From Micromonospora sp. HNM0581 (GTDB taxonomy: Bacteria; Actinomycetota; Actinomycetes; Mycobacteriales; Micromonosporaceae), in the NCBI RefSeq assembly GCF_012726175.1, contig NZ_JAASAD010000020.1, positions 1 to 64,000 on the forward strand: a stretch of 64,000 nt of DNA, in the 5' to 3' direction. This document shows positions 32,713 through 41,790 of this stretch, piece by piece (the stretch's first letter is position 1; every line of letters starts with the position of its first letter). A program made the position numbers and the translations under genes. Below the pieces are notes generated by a model. That model saw only the letters and a list, made by a program, of their open reading frames with translations, did not search any database and had not been told where the DNA came from.

Positions 32713-34980
32713 TTGAATATCAGCACGTACGCCGACGCCGAATTCGAGGCGGCGTTCGGTATCGAGATGAGCGCCATTCACGACGCGGGCGTCGGCTCCA
32801 GTTGGGGGCGGATCCGGCCGGGTGGGCACACCAACCCGGATCGGCACGACGAAACGGAGGTCCTCGTCTTCCTCGGCGGCACCGGGAGGCTCTTGGTCGA
32901 CGGCGTACACCACGACGTCGGTCGGGGAACGGTCGCGGTGCTGGAGCCGTTCGACTCGCACGTCATCGAGAACACCGGCCAGGAGGACCTGGTCTTCTTC
33001 GACCTCTACTGGCGGGACCCGGCCCGCGCGCTGCAGGCCGCCGCGAGCGCGCCCCGGCGGGGGTTCGGCGACCGGCCGGTCTTTGTCTTCTCGACGCCCC
33101 CGACCCCCAACGGAGACCTACACCTCGGCCATCTGTCCGGCCCGTACCTCGGCGCCGATGTCTTCGTCCGCTTCCAGCGGATGAACGGTACCCAAGCGTG
33201 GCACCTCACCGGAAGCGACGACTTCCAGAGCTACGTTGTCGACCGCGCCCGCCGCGACGGGGTCGACCCGGCCACCACTGCAGCCCATTACAGCGCGGAG
33301 ATCTCGCAGACTCTGCGGTTGATGGACATCGAGCTAGACCAGTACACCGTGACGCAGCGTGACGACGGCTACCGTTCCGGCCTGCAGGACTTCTTCTCCC
33401 GGGTGCTGGCGTCGGGTCAGGCCGCTGCCCGACCGGGTCCGGCGTTGTTCGGCGCCGACGATGGCGGCTACCTCTACGAGGTCGACGTCTCCGGGGAGTG
33501 CCCCACATGCAGTTCCGGCACCGGCGGAAACATCTGCGAGGAGTGCGGCGAGCCCAACTTCTGCGCCGATCTGATCGGTCCGAAGTCCAACCGGTCAGGC
33601 CTCGCCCCCCTGGTCGGTGAGCAGATCCGGTACTCCCTTCCCCTACACGATTTCCGCGCCGACATCGAGGCGCACCACCGGCACGGCCGGGTCCCGGCGC
33701 GGCTGCGGCAACTGGCCGGGCGGCTGTTCGACCGGCCGAGCTGCGACGTGCCGATCACCCACCCGTCCCGGTGGGGGGTGCCACCGGTCGAGGACGGCGT
33801 CACCGACCAGGTGATCTGGGTCTGGCCGGAGATGTCGTACGGCTTTCTCTACGGCATCGAGGCCCTCGGCCGTCGTCTCGGCCGGGACTGGCAGGCAGCG
33901 CGACCACAGGACGGCTGGAAGATCGTCCACTTCTTCGGCTACGACAACAGCTTCTACCACGCGATCCTCTACCCGGCGCTGTACCGCCTGGCCTTCCCCG
34001 GGTGGCAGCCCGACATCGACTACCACGTCAACGAGTTCTACCTGTTGGAGGGCAAGAAGTTTTCCACCAGCCGCCGGCATGCCATCTGGGGCAAGGAGAT
34101 CCTCAGCGAGGACACCGTCGATGCCGTGCGCTTCTACCTGTCCCTCACCCGGTCGGAAGGGCGACGAACCAATTTCGAACGCGCCGTGTACGAGGCGACG
34201 GTTCAGGACACGCTGATCGGGCGCTGGCAGCGGTGGCTCACCGACCTCGGCACCCGGGTGCGACAGCGCTACGGGGGGTTGGCTCCCGACGCAGGTACCT
34301 GGACGCCCGAGCACACCGCCTTCCTCCGCCGCCTCGGCACCCGGCTGGCCGAGGTGACCGGCAGCCTCAGCGAGGACGCCTTCTCGTTGAACCAGGCCGC
34401 TGCCGCGCTGAACGGCATCGTCGAAGACTCGATCCGCTTTGCCGAGCAGGAGCAACGCTTGGCCGAGCTGGACGTCGCCGCCGGCAACGTCCGCACCGCG
34501 GTGGCGCTGGAACTGGCTGCGGCCTCGCTGCTGGCCCACTGCGCCGCGCCGGTGCTGCCCCGCTTCGCCGGTAACCTCGCCGCGGCGCTGGGCGCCGACC
34601 CACCGAAGGTCTGGCCCGACCTCGTCACCCTGCTGCCGCCCGGCTCGCGGGTAGCCCTGGCCGACACGATCTTCTTCACTGCTGGAGGTGAGCCGCTCCT
34701 CGACGGCGACCCGCTGCTGCTCGACTGGCTCACCACGGCGGCACGCACCGCGATGCTGCTCCCCTCCGACGCCCCGGTCTCCGACCGGTCCCTGCTTGAC
34801 CTGGGGATGAGCTCGATGCAGGCGGTGGCCCTGCAGTACCAGATCCTGGAACGGACCAATGCCGACATCTCCATCGAGCAGATATTCGGCGCACGAGATC
34901 TCGCCGACCTGGCCACGCTGATCGGTACGTTGGCCGAGGCGACGCCGGAGGCCCCGGAACCGGAGGAGGCCAGGGCATGA
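32713..34980 (+). CDS. Cupin-MetRS-like hydrazine synthetase fused to a carrier domain
   Basis: This 755-residue three-part protein begins with a cupin of ~120 residues with HTNPDRHDETEV and a second His in FDSHVIEN. A methionyl-tRNA-synthetase-like catalytic core follows, with HLGH (137-140), four zinc cysteines (C263, C266, C275, C278) and the KMSKS equivalent KKFSTSR (448-454). From ~residue 675 a carrier domain has LGMSSMQA, with Ser701 the likely phosphopantetheine site. The tail is acidic (ATPEAPEPEEARA). Spb40/Tri-type cupin-MetRS enzymes adenylate an amino acid (glycine in s56-p1), esterify N6-hydroxylysine and rearrange it to an N-N bond. The carrier fusion is not part of those described enzymes. 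TTG start, GGGAGG site; the stop overlaps the NRPS start. Confidence 0.85.
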   Translation: MNISTYADAEFEAAFGIEMSAIHDAGVGSSWGRIRPGGHTNPDRHDETEVLVFLGGTGRLLVDGVHHDVGRGTVAVLEPFDSHVIENTGQEDLVFFDLYWRDPARALQAAASAPRRGFGDRPVFVFSTPPTPNGDLHLGHLSGPYLGADVFVRFQRMNGTQAWHLTGSDDFQSYVVDRARRDGVDPATTAAHYSAEISQTLRLMDIELDQYTVTQRDDGYRSGLQDFFSRVLASGQAAARPGPALFGADDGGYLYEVDVSGECPTCSSGTGGNICEECGEPNFCADLIGPKSNRSGLAPLVGEQIRYSLPLHDFRADIEAHHRHGRVPARLRQLAGRLFDRPSCDVPITHPSRWGVPPVEDGVTDQVIWVWPEMSYGFLYGIEALGRRLGRDWQAARPQDGWKIVHFFGYDNSFYHAILYPALYRLAFPGWQPDIDYHVNEFYLLEGKKFSTSRRHAIWGKEILSEDTVDAVRFYLSLTRSEGRRTNFERAVYEATVQDTLIGRWQRWLTDLGTRVRQRYGGLAPDAGTWTPEHTAFLRRLGTRLAEVTGSLSEDAFSLNQAAAALNGIVEDSIRFAEQEQRLAELDVAAGNVRTAVALELAAASLLAHCAAPVLPRFAGNLAAALGADPPKVWPDLVTLLPPGSRVALADTIFFTAGGEPLLDGDPLLLDWLTTAARTAMLLPSDAPVSDRSLLDLGMSSMQAVALQYQILERTNADISIEQIFGARDLADLATLIGTLAEATPEAPEPEEARA

Positions 34981-37900
34981 GTCACCTCGCCCTCCTGGAC
35001 GAGATCGCCACCCGAGGTCTCACTCTCGCCGTCTCCGGCTCGGACCTGCGCCTACAGGGAGCGCGTGACCGGATCGACGCCGAACTGGTCGGCCGGATCC
35101 GGGAACACAAGTCCGACCTTCTCGCCCATCTCACCCGGCCCGCCGAACGAGGGCTGCCACTGACCGGGTTGCAACGCAGCTACCTGTTCGGGCGGGGCGA
35201 CCTGTTCGAGATGGGTAACGTGGCCAGCTACGTCTACCACGAGGTCGAGGGATGCTGGGACCTTGACCGTCTGGAGCGGGCCCTGGCCGCCGTGGTCTCC
35301 GCCCACGACTCGCTGTGTAGTCACTTCACGCAGACCGCGGAGCGGGTGAAGGTGCCGGCCGTCGAGGTCCGCATCGGCCGGAACGACCTGCGAGGTCTCG
35401 ATGCGGACACGCGTCAGCGACGCCGGACCGCAATCCGCGACGAGTGGTCCCACCGAGTGCTGCCGACGGATCGTGCGCCGATGCTTGCCGCCGCGGTGAC
35501 TCTGCTCGCGGACGATCTGATGGTCCTCCATGTCGGTCACGACGGCCTGGTGCTCGACGGCCCCAGCATGTTCCTGTTCTTCCGGCAGTGGTGGGAGCAG
35601 TACGAGGGGTCGGCCACACCGTCCGACCCGGCGCAGGAGCTTTCGTTCGAGGCGTACACCGACGCGCTGGTTGCGGCCCGGTCCCGCGCGCCGTACGAGC
35701 GGTCACGCCGCTACTGGCTGGACCGGCTTGATCGGCTGGCACCCCACCCTGACCTGCCATTGCGAACGAGCCCAAGCGCAATCCACCGGCCACGCTTCAC
35801 GCCGCGCCGGGTACGTATGGACGCGGCGCGCTGGGAGGCGCTTAAGCGTTTCGCCGCCTCCGAGGGGCTCACCCCGTCGGCGTTGCTACTCGCCGGCTAC
35901 GCCGAGACACTGTCCGTCTGGGGTGGCGGTGAGCGTTTCACGCTGTTGAGCACCTTCGCGAACCGCCCACCGCTGCATCCCCGGATCATGACGGCAATCG
36001 GCGCGTTCTCCGACACCATGCTTGTGGAGATGTCGGTGGACCGCAAGCTCAGCTTCGCGCAGCGGGCCCGCGCGGTGCAGGCGGAGTTGCGCGCCGGCCT
36101 GGACCATCGGCACTTCTCTGGCGGCGAGGTCCTGCGTGAGCTGGCCCGGCGGCGCGGCGGCAACGTCGAGGCACGCATGCCGTTCACCTTCAACAGCACC
36201 CTCGGCTATCCCGTCGAAGGGCTGGACGGGTCGACGCTGGAACTGTTCGGCCCGGAGGTTCACAGCGTCAGCCAGACCCCTCAGGTGTGGCTGAACGTCT
36301 TCGCCATGGAGCAGCACGGTGCGCTGGTGATCCAGCTCGACGGCGTCGAGGAGCTGTTCCCGGAGGGACTGCTCGACGGTTTCACCGAGGCTTACCAGCG
36401 GCTGCTGGACGGGCTGGTCGACGGGGCGGCATGGCAGCACACCCGATTCGACTTGCTCCCCGCCGCCCAGCGGGCCCGACGCGAGTCGGCCAACGACACC
36501 ACCGTCCCGATTCCGGAGGTGCTGCTGTCCGAGTTGTTCCTCGCCCAGGTAGACCGTGCTCCGGACGCTGTCGCGATTGTGACGTCCACCGGCTGCGTCA
36601 ACTACGGCGAGCTGCACGCCCGGGCAGCACACGCCGCTCACTGGCTGCGTGAACAGGGGGTCGGCCGGGACGAACTGGTGGCACTCGCGATGACCCGGGG
36701 GCCGGAGCAGATCGTGGGGGTGCTCGCGACACTGCTCGCCGGTGCCGCCTACCTGCCAGTGGACGCCGGGCTACCCGCGCAGCGGCGCGAATACATGCTG
36801 CGTGACGGCCGGGTGCGTACCGTCCTGACCAACACCGCCTTTGTCGACGAGGAGGGCAACCGGGCGGTGCTGCCGCTCGACATCCGCCAACCGGTGCCGA
36901 CGGGTCCCGTACCACAGTTGGACCTCCTGCCGGGAGCCTGCCCAGACGACCTGGCCTATGTGCTGTACACGTCGGGCACCACCGGCGAGCCCAAGGGCGT
37001 GATGATCCGTCACCGCAGCGTCGTCAACGTCGTGACCGACTGCAACCGGCGGTTCGATGTCGGTCCGGCAGACCGGTTCTTCGGCATCAGCGCCTTCAAC
37101 TTCGACCTCTCCGTCTACGACATCTTCGGTTCGCTCTCCGCAGGTGCCGCACTCGTGGTGCCGGAGCACGATCGGGCCATGGACCCGCGGCACTGGCTGG
37201 ACCTCTGCGCCAGCGCCGGGGTGAGCATCTGGAACTCCGTGCCGGCGATCGCGGGGCTGCTGTACGAGCAGGCATACGCCGACGGCGCCGACGCGGACCT
37301 GGTCAGGCTGCGTCTGGTGATGATGAGCGGTGACCGCATCCCGCCGGAGCTTCCAGCCACGCTGAACAGATTCAAGCCCGATCTGGTAGTCGTGTCGCTC
37401 GGCGGCCCCACCGAAACGACTATCTGGAACATCCTGCATCCGGTGGGCAAGGAGTCCGACGGGTCGCAGAGCATCCCGTACGGTCGGCCGAACTCCAACA
37501 ACCGCGCCTTTGTTCTGGACCGGGACGGGCTGGACATGCCTGACTGGGTCACGGGTGAGATCTGCGCCTCCGGGGTAGGGCTGGCTCGCGGGTACTGGGG
37601 CGACGAGGCGCGGACCGCAGAGCGGTTCCAGTACGACGACGAGCGCGGCGAGCGGATCTACCGAACCGGAGACCTCGGGCGGTACCTGCCCGACGGGAGC
37701 ATCGACATCCAGGGCCGCAAGGACTTCCAAATCAAGGTCAACGGCTACCGGATCGAGGCCGGTGAGGTGGAGACCCGGCTGGTCGGGCTCGACGGCGTGC
37801 ACCGGGCGGTGGTGGTCCGGCAGGAGGGCGCTACCGGGGACCGGCTGGTGGCTCATCTCGTAGCTGCCGGGCCGACGCGCCCCACCGAGGCGACCATCCG

Positions 37901-38300
37901 GGAACGGTTACGTGAGCTGTTGCCAGAGTACATGGTGCCCTCACAGGTCGTCTGGCATGACGACTTCCCCCTCACCCGCAACGGCAAGGTGGACCGGAGC
38001 GCTCTTGTCCGGGTGACGCCTGTGCGCGACGCCCCGACGGTGGTGGCGGACGCCGACTTGGCCGACGAGTTGGAGCACTGGGTGGCAGGACTGTGGCGGC
38101 AGGTGCTCGACGTGCCGGCCGTCGACGCGGTGAGCACGCTCTACGAGCTCGGCGGTGACTCCATCTCCGCAGCGCGAATCCTCACAGTCATCCGTAAACA
38201 ACTAGGTGTTACTATCCCTATCCATCGTCTGTCCGAAGTGGACACCGTGCGAGCCATGGCGAGGTTCGTGGCCACCGCGAGAGGGGAGACGGAGCGGTGA
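34977..38300 (+). CDS. NRPS: TubC docking - heterocyclization - adenylation (Cys) - carrier
   Basis: The 1107 residues open with a TubC-like docking domain (1-50). From ~60 (PLTGLQRSYLFGR) a Cy-type condensation domain carries DxxxxDxxS as D189...D194...S197. The adenylation domain (~520-1010) has YTSGTTGEPKG and FNFDLSVYD. Reading its pocket by alignment to GrsA gives D-L-Y-N-M-S-L-I-W-K, one change from a known cysteine code. A carrier follows with GGDS (~1061). Expected chemistry: loading Cys, joining it to an upstream acyl group and cyclising to thiazoline. The docking domain suits the acidic tail of the preceding carrier-fused protein. No oxidase domain for thiazole is embedded. Confidence 0.88.
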   Translation: MSHLALLDEIATRGLTLAVSGSDLRLQGARDRIDAELVGRIREHKSDLLAHLTRPAERGLPLTGLQRSYLFGRGDLFEMGNVASYVYHEVEGCWDLDRLERALAAVVSAHDSLCSHFTQTAERVKVPAVEVRIGRNDLRGLDADTRQRRRTAIRDEWSHRVLPTDRAPMLAAAVTLLADDLMVLHVGHDGLVLDGPSMFLFFRQWWEQYEGSATPSDPAQELSFEAYTDALVAARSRAPYERSRRYWLDRLDRLAPHPDLPLRTSPSAIHRPRFTPRRVRMDAARWEALKRFAASEGLTPSALLLAGYAETLSVWGGGERFTLLSTFANRPPLHPRIMTAIGAFSDTMLVEMSVDRKLSFAQRARAVQAELRAGLDHRHFSGGEVLRELARRRGGNVEARMPFTFNSTLGYPVEGLDGSTLELFGPEVHSVSQTPQVWLNVFAMEQHGALVIQLDGVEELFPEGLLDGFTEAYQRLLDGLVDGAAWQHTRFDLLPAAQRARRESANDTTVPIPEVLLSELFLAQVDRAPDAVAIVTSTGCVNYGELHARAAHAAHWLREQGVGRDELVALAMTRGPEQIVGVLATLLAGAAYLPVDAGLPAQRREYMLRDGRVRTVLTNTAFVDEEGNRAVLPLDIRQPVPTGPVPQLDLLPGACPDDLAYVLYTSGTTGEPKGVMIRHRSVVNVVTDCNRRFDVGPADRFFGISAFNFDLSVYDIFGSLSAGAALVVPEHDRAMDPRHWLDLCASAGVSIWNSVPAIAGLLYEQAYADGADADLVRLRLVMMSGDRIPPELPATLNRFKPDLVVVSLGGPTETTIWNILHPVGKESDGSQSIPYGRPNSNNRAFVLDRDGLDMPDWVTGEICASGVGLARGYWGDEARTAERFQYDDERGERIYRTGDLGRYLPDGSIDIQGRKDFQIKVNGYRIEAGEVETRLVGLDGVHRAVVVRQEGATGDRLVAHLVAAGPTRPTEATIRERLRELLPEYMVPSQVVWHDDFPLTRNGKVDRSALVRVTPVRDAPTVVADADLADELEHWVAGLWRQVLDVPAVDAVSTLYELGGDSISAARILTVIRKQLGVTIPIHRLSEVDTVRAMARFVATARGETER

Positions 38301-39823
38301 CCGAGTCGGTGATCAACCACGTCGTCGCCAACCCCCCAGGGCCGGATCACCGGATCCGCTTCATCCGGCTCTTCGGCACCGAATCGATGACCCTCCGGGA
38401 ACTCCACGAGCGGGCCGAAAAGGTCGCGGCACGGCTCGTCGCGCTCGGCGTGCGACCGGGCGACCGTATCGGGATCCTCGCCGCCAACAGCCTTGAATGG
38501 GTCCTGCTAGACCTCGCCGCCCTGCGGCTCAAGGTGGTGACGGCCGGGTTCGAGCCTGGCAAGTTCACCAGCGACACCGCGTTGGCCACCCGCTACGACC
38601 TGCGGCTCATCTTCACCGACAAGCCCGACGAGCAGCTGGATTCGCTCCCGATCAACGAGGTGAGGACGTGGTCCGAAACGTCCGACGGGCCAGTCGCGCC
38701 GCCGCCGGCGCGGTACTCCGCCGACGAACCCAGCACCATCAAGTTCACCTCCGGTAGCACCGGCACACCGAAGGGACTGCCTGCCAGCGTCGGCAGCATC
38801 GACAGCTCGATCACCGCAGTGCAGGAGATGTTCGCCCACGGCCCGGACGACGACATCTTCATCTTCCTGCCGTTATCGCTGCTCCAGCAGCGCTACTGGA
38901 TCTACTCGGCGCTGCGGTACGGCCACGACGTCACGGTCAGCACCTACGAGGCAGCCTTCGCCACCCTCGGTACCGCGCGGCCCACCGTCGTCATGGGTGT
39001 ACCCGGCTTCTTCGACAGCGCCCGCCGGCACATCGAGGGCCGCGCCACCCAGATCGCGGGTGACCCGGCCGCCGCCCGTCGGGCCGCCGCAGTCAAGTTG
39101 TTCGGTGATCGCATCCGCTACCTGTGGACCGGCTCCGCCCCCGCCGACCCGGACACGCTGCGCTTCTTCACCGAGTGCGCCCTGCCCATCTACGAGGGCT
39201 ACGGGCTCAACGAGACCTGCATCGTGAGCAAGAACTACCCCGGGCACAGCCGCGACGGCAGCGTAGGCCGGCTGCTGCCCGGCAAGCAGGTGATCGTCGA
39301 CGACGACGGTGTGGTGAGCATCCGCAGCGACCACCCGGTCAGCCTCGCGTACGCGTACGCCGAGCCGGGTGATTCCGAACGTGTCTTCGGCCCAGACGGC
39401 ACCGTCCGCACCGGGGACCTCGGCTATATGGACGCCGACGGATACCTCTACATCCGGGGGCGGGCCGACGACGTCATCGTGCTGGGCAACGGTCGCAAGG
39501 TGATCGTCCGGCCGATAGAGGAAAAGCTCAAACGAAGCCCGGCCATCGAAGAGGCAGTCGTGTACTGCCCCACCGAGACCTACCTGGTCGCGGTGGTCTC
39601 CCCAGCGACGGAACCAGCCGACGAGGCGGCGATCGAGGAACATGTCGACCGCATCAACACCATGTCGGCACCCGACGAGCGAATCTTCCGGGTGGTCATC
39701 GCCCGGCAACGTTTCAGCATCGACAACGACCTGCTCACCGCACAGTTCAAACCGAAGCGACGCCGGATCTTCCAGGCGTACCGCGCGGACATGGTCAGGA
39801 TCCAGGAGGACAGTCATGCATGA
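38297..39823 (+). CDS. Acyl-AMP ligase (hydrazino acid activation, inferred)
   Basis: This is a 508-residue stand-alone AMP-forming enzyme: FTSGSTGTPKG (A3), YEGYGLNETC (A5), VRTGDLGYM (A7) and C-terminal QFKPKRRRIF with the catalytic Lys. It overlaps the NRPS stop (GTGA) and the following ACP by eight bases. In triacsin and azaserine pathways a similar ligase loads hydrazinoacetic acid onto a discrete ACP, which is the most likely role here. A short-chain acyl or aryl substrate cannot be excluded. Confidence 0.8.
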   Translation: MTESVINHVVANPPGPDHRIRFIRLFGTESMTLRELHERAEKVAARLVALGVRPGDRIGILAANSLEWVLLDLAALRLKVVTAGFEPGKFTSDTALATRYDLRLIFTDKPDEQLDSLPINEVRTWSETSDGPVAPPPARYSADEPSTIKFTSGSTGTPKGLPASVGSIDSSITAVQEMFAHGPDDDIFIFLPLSLLQQRYWIYSALRYGHDVTVSTYEAAFATLGTARPTVVMGVPGFFDSARRHIEGRATQIAGDPAAARRAAAVKLFGDRIRYLWTGSAPADPDTLRFFTECALPIYEGYGLNETCIVSKNYPGHSRDGSVGRLLPGKQVIVDDDGVVSIRSDHPVSLAYAYAEPGDSERVFGPDGTVRTGDLGYMDADGYLYIRGRADDVIVLGNGRKVIVRPIEEKLKRSPAIEEAVVYCPTETYLVAVVSPATEPADEAAIEEHVDRINTMSAPDERIFRVVIARQRFSIDNDLLTAQFKPKRRRIFQAYRADMVRIQEDSHA

Positions 39824-40079
39824 CGACATCGAACAGATCGCCCGCAGGGGCTTGGCGGCAGTGGTCGAATCCGACGTCGCACCCGCCGACCTGGACCCGG
39901 CCGCCGACATGGCGGACACCTACGGTCTCACCTCGTTGAACAAGGTCCTCTTCCTCACCTCGGTCTGCGAGGAGGCTGAGGTGTCGCTGGCGCACTTCAC
40001 CGAACAGGACGTAGCCCGGATGCGCACGCTCGGCGACGTAACGGAGGCACTGGGCAAGCGCCAGGGGACGCGGGTCTGA
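39816..40079 (+). CDS. Discrete acyl carrier protein
   Basis: This is an 87-residue ACP. The phosphopantetheine site reads DTYGLTSLNKVLF, with Ser in the LTSL motif. AGGAGGA precedes ATG 39816. Pairing with the ligase immediately upstream makes it the likely carrier for the activated hydrazino acid and its oxidised forms. No phosphopantetheinyl transferase is in the window. Confidence 0.85.
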   Translation: MHDDIEQIARRGLAAVVESDVAPADLDPAADMADTYGLTSLNKVLFLTSVCEEAEVSLAHFTEQDVARMRTLGDVTEALGKRQGTRV

Positions 40080-40080
40080 C

Positions 40081-40695
40081 ATGAGCTGGGTGACGACCGC
40101 GAACACCGTACTGGAAAACGAGCACGTCAAGCTGCATCCACTACGGCGGGACGACTACGACGCACTTCACTCCGTGGCGATGGAGCCAGCAATCTGGCGC
40201 TACTTCGTGTCGATGGTGAGCTCCGACGAGGACTTCGACCGCTTCTTCGGGGCCAACCTGGCCGACCAGACCGCCGGGCGGCGGGTCGTCTACGTCATAA
40301 CCGACAAGTCCAGCGGCCGGGTCGCCGGCAGTATGAGCTTCGGAAACCTCGCCGAATCCGACGGCCGGTTGGAGATCGGCTGGTCGTGGCTCGGCCGGGA
40401 CTTCCGCGGCCGGGGCGTCAACCGTTGGGCGAAGTACCTCATGCTGGAGCACGCCTTCGAACGGATGTCAGCGCAGCGGGTCGAGTTCAAGACCGACCAG
40501 CTCAACGAGCAGGCACGGCGGGGTCTACGCAATATCGGCGCCGTGGAGGAGGGCGTGCTGCGCAGCTTCAACCCGATGCCGGGGGGACGGCGCCGCGACG
40601 CCATCTACTACAGCATCCTGCGCGCGGAGTGGCCCCAGGTGAAGGACCAACTGGCCCGCAGTCCCAAGGTCCTGGCACGGGGCACGCCATCGTGA
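40081..40695 (+). CDS. GNAT N-acyltransferase
   Basis: This 204-residue RimJ/RimL-type GNAT has the acetyl-CoA loop at RDFRGRGVNRWAKYLML and an end-strand region RVEFKTDQLNEQARRGLRNI. It overlaps the C45 gene by four bases. In the triacsin pathway a GNAT N-acylates the hydrazine-bearing intermediate to stabilise it, and the same protecting role is inferred here. Acyl donor is not predictable. Confidence 0.85.
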   Translation: MSWVTTANTVLENEHVKLHPLRRDDYDALHSVAMEPAIWRYFVSMVSSDEDFDRFFGANLADQTAGRRVVYVITDKSSGRVAGSMSFGNLAESDGRLEIGWSWLGRDFRGRGVNRWAKYLMLEHAFERMSAQRVEFKTDQLNEQARRGLRNIGAVEEGVLRSFNPMPGGRRRDAIYYSILRAEWPQVKDQLARSPKVLARGTPS

Positions 40696-41744
40696 CCGAG
40701 GTGATGGCCGATGCCATCGTCGCCACGGGCACTCCCGTCGGCATCGGCCGTCAGGTCGGTGCCGCCCTCGGTGTTTCACTTCGAACGTTCCTCGGTGACC
40801 ACCTCTGCCGTCTCAACCGGTTGCTGCCCGAACCGGTAACCCTGGACGGTTTGGCACCCACCATCGCCGCCCACACCGAACGGATCGAGGCCACCACACC
40901 GGCGCTGGCCCAGGAACTGCGAGGTCTGGCCGAGGGCGCCGCAATCAGCTACCAACAGGCCGTCCTGCTGCAACTGCGCCGGGAGATTCTCGGCTATCGG
41001 CGCATCCCCACCGGTGGTGACTGCACCACGTGGGCCCGTCGAGGCACCGGAGGTCCCGTTCTGGCCCAGACCGTGGATCTCAACGGTGACCTCGACGACC
41101 ACCTGGCCGTGCTCGCCGTCGGTCCCGGGCACGGCCGGCGGCGGGTCCTCGTGCTCAGCTTCGGCGGCCTGCTGGGCTACCTCGGCCTGAACAGCTCCGG
41201 ACTGGCAATCGGTCTCAACCTGGTGCTCGCCGGCCGGTGGGGGCCGGGGCTGCCCCCGTACCTCGCCATCCGGCATCTGCTCGACAGCTGCGACACCGTC
41301 GGCGAGGCGCTGGATGTGCTGGCCGGACTCGACCTCGCCAGCTCACGGTCGATGACGCTCTGCGACGCCGAACAAGTCGCCTGCGTGGAGATCGTCGAGT
41401 CGCAGCTGCGGGTGGTCGAGGGCGGGGACGAGCGCAGCGTGCACACCAACCACTTCCTGCACCCCGACTTCGTGCCCCGAGACGAGATCAACGTGTTCGC
41501 CCGCAACTCGTCGCTGCTGCGCCTGCGGACCGCGACGGCAGGGCTCGACACGCTCGCTCCCGGCGCGTCGGCAGAGGAGCACTTCGCCCTGCTGTCGAGT
41601 CCACCGATCTGCGTACCGGACGACGGCGACATCCGGCGCGAACGAACGGTGGCAGCAGTTGTCATGTTTCCCGACCGGGGTGAACTACACCTACGCAGAG
41701 GAGACCCGTCCCGTGGCGGAACCAGGGTGTTCACGGTGGACTGA
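40692..41744 (+). CDS. C45-family Ntn hydrolase (acyl-CoA:6-APA acyltransferase-like)
   Basis: This 350-residue peptidase-C45-like protein has the autocatalytic site at GGDCTTWA, with Cys111 the predicted new N-terminal nucleophile after self-cleavage; the family's INxxG-type core appears as GLNSSGLAIGLNLVL. Such enzymes remove or transfer N-acyl groups. Placed directly after the GNAT and coupled to it, it could remove the acyl protecting group from the hydrazine or tailor the peptide. GTG 40692 is chosen from the overlap with the GNAT stop. Confidence 0.82.
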   Translation: MTEVMADAIVATGTPVGIGRQVGAALGVSLRTFLGDHLCRLNRLLPEPVTLDGLAPTIAAHTERIEATTPALAQELRGLAEGAAISYQQAVLLQLRREILGYRRIPTGGDCTTWARRGTGGPVLAQTVDLNGDLDDHLAVLAVGPGHGRRRVLVLSFGGLLGYLGLNSSGLAIGLNLVLAGRWGPGLPPYLAIRHLLDSCDTVGEALDVLAGLDLASSRSMTLCDAEQVACVEIVESQLRVVEGGDERSVHTNHFLHPDFVPRDEINVFARNSSLLRLRTATAGLDTLAPGASAEEHFALLSSPPICVPDDGDIRRERTVAAVVMFPDRGELHLRRGDPSRGGTRVFTVD

Positions 41745-41790
41745 CGTCCACCGGAATCACGGCCACGATGTTCGAGGTGAGGAAAGGTCG

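Noticed and set aside
40386..40691. Extension of the C45 gene into the GNAT gene
   Set aside because: It is the shadow frame of the GNAT coding sequence; GTG 40692 gives the usual 4-base overlap and family length.
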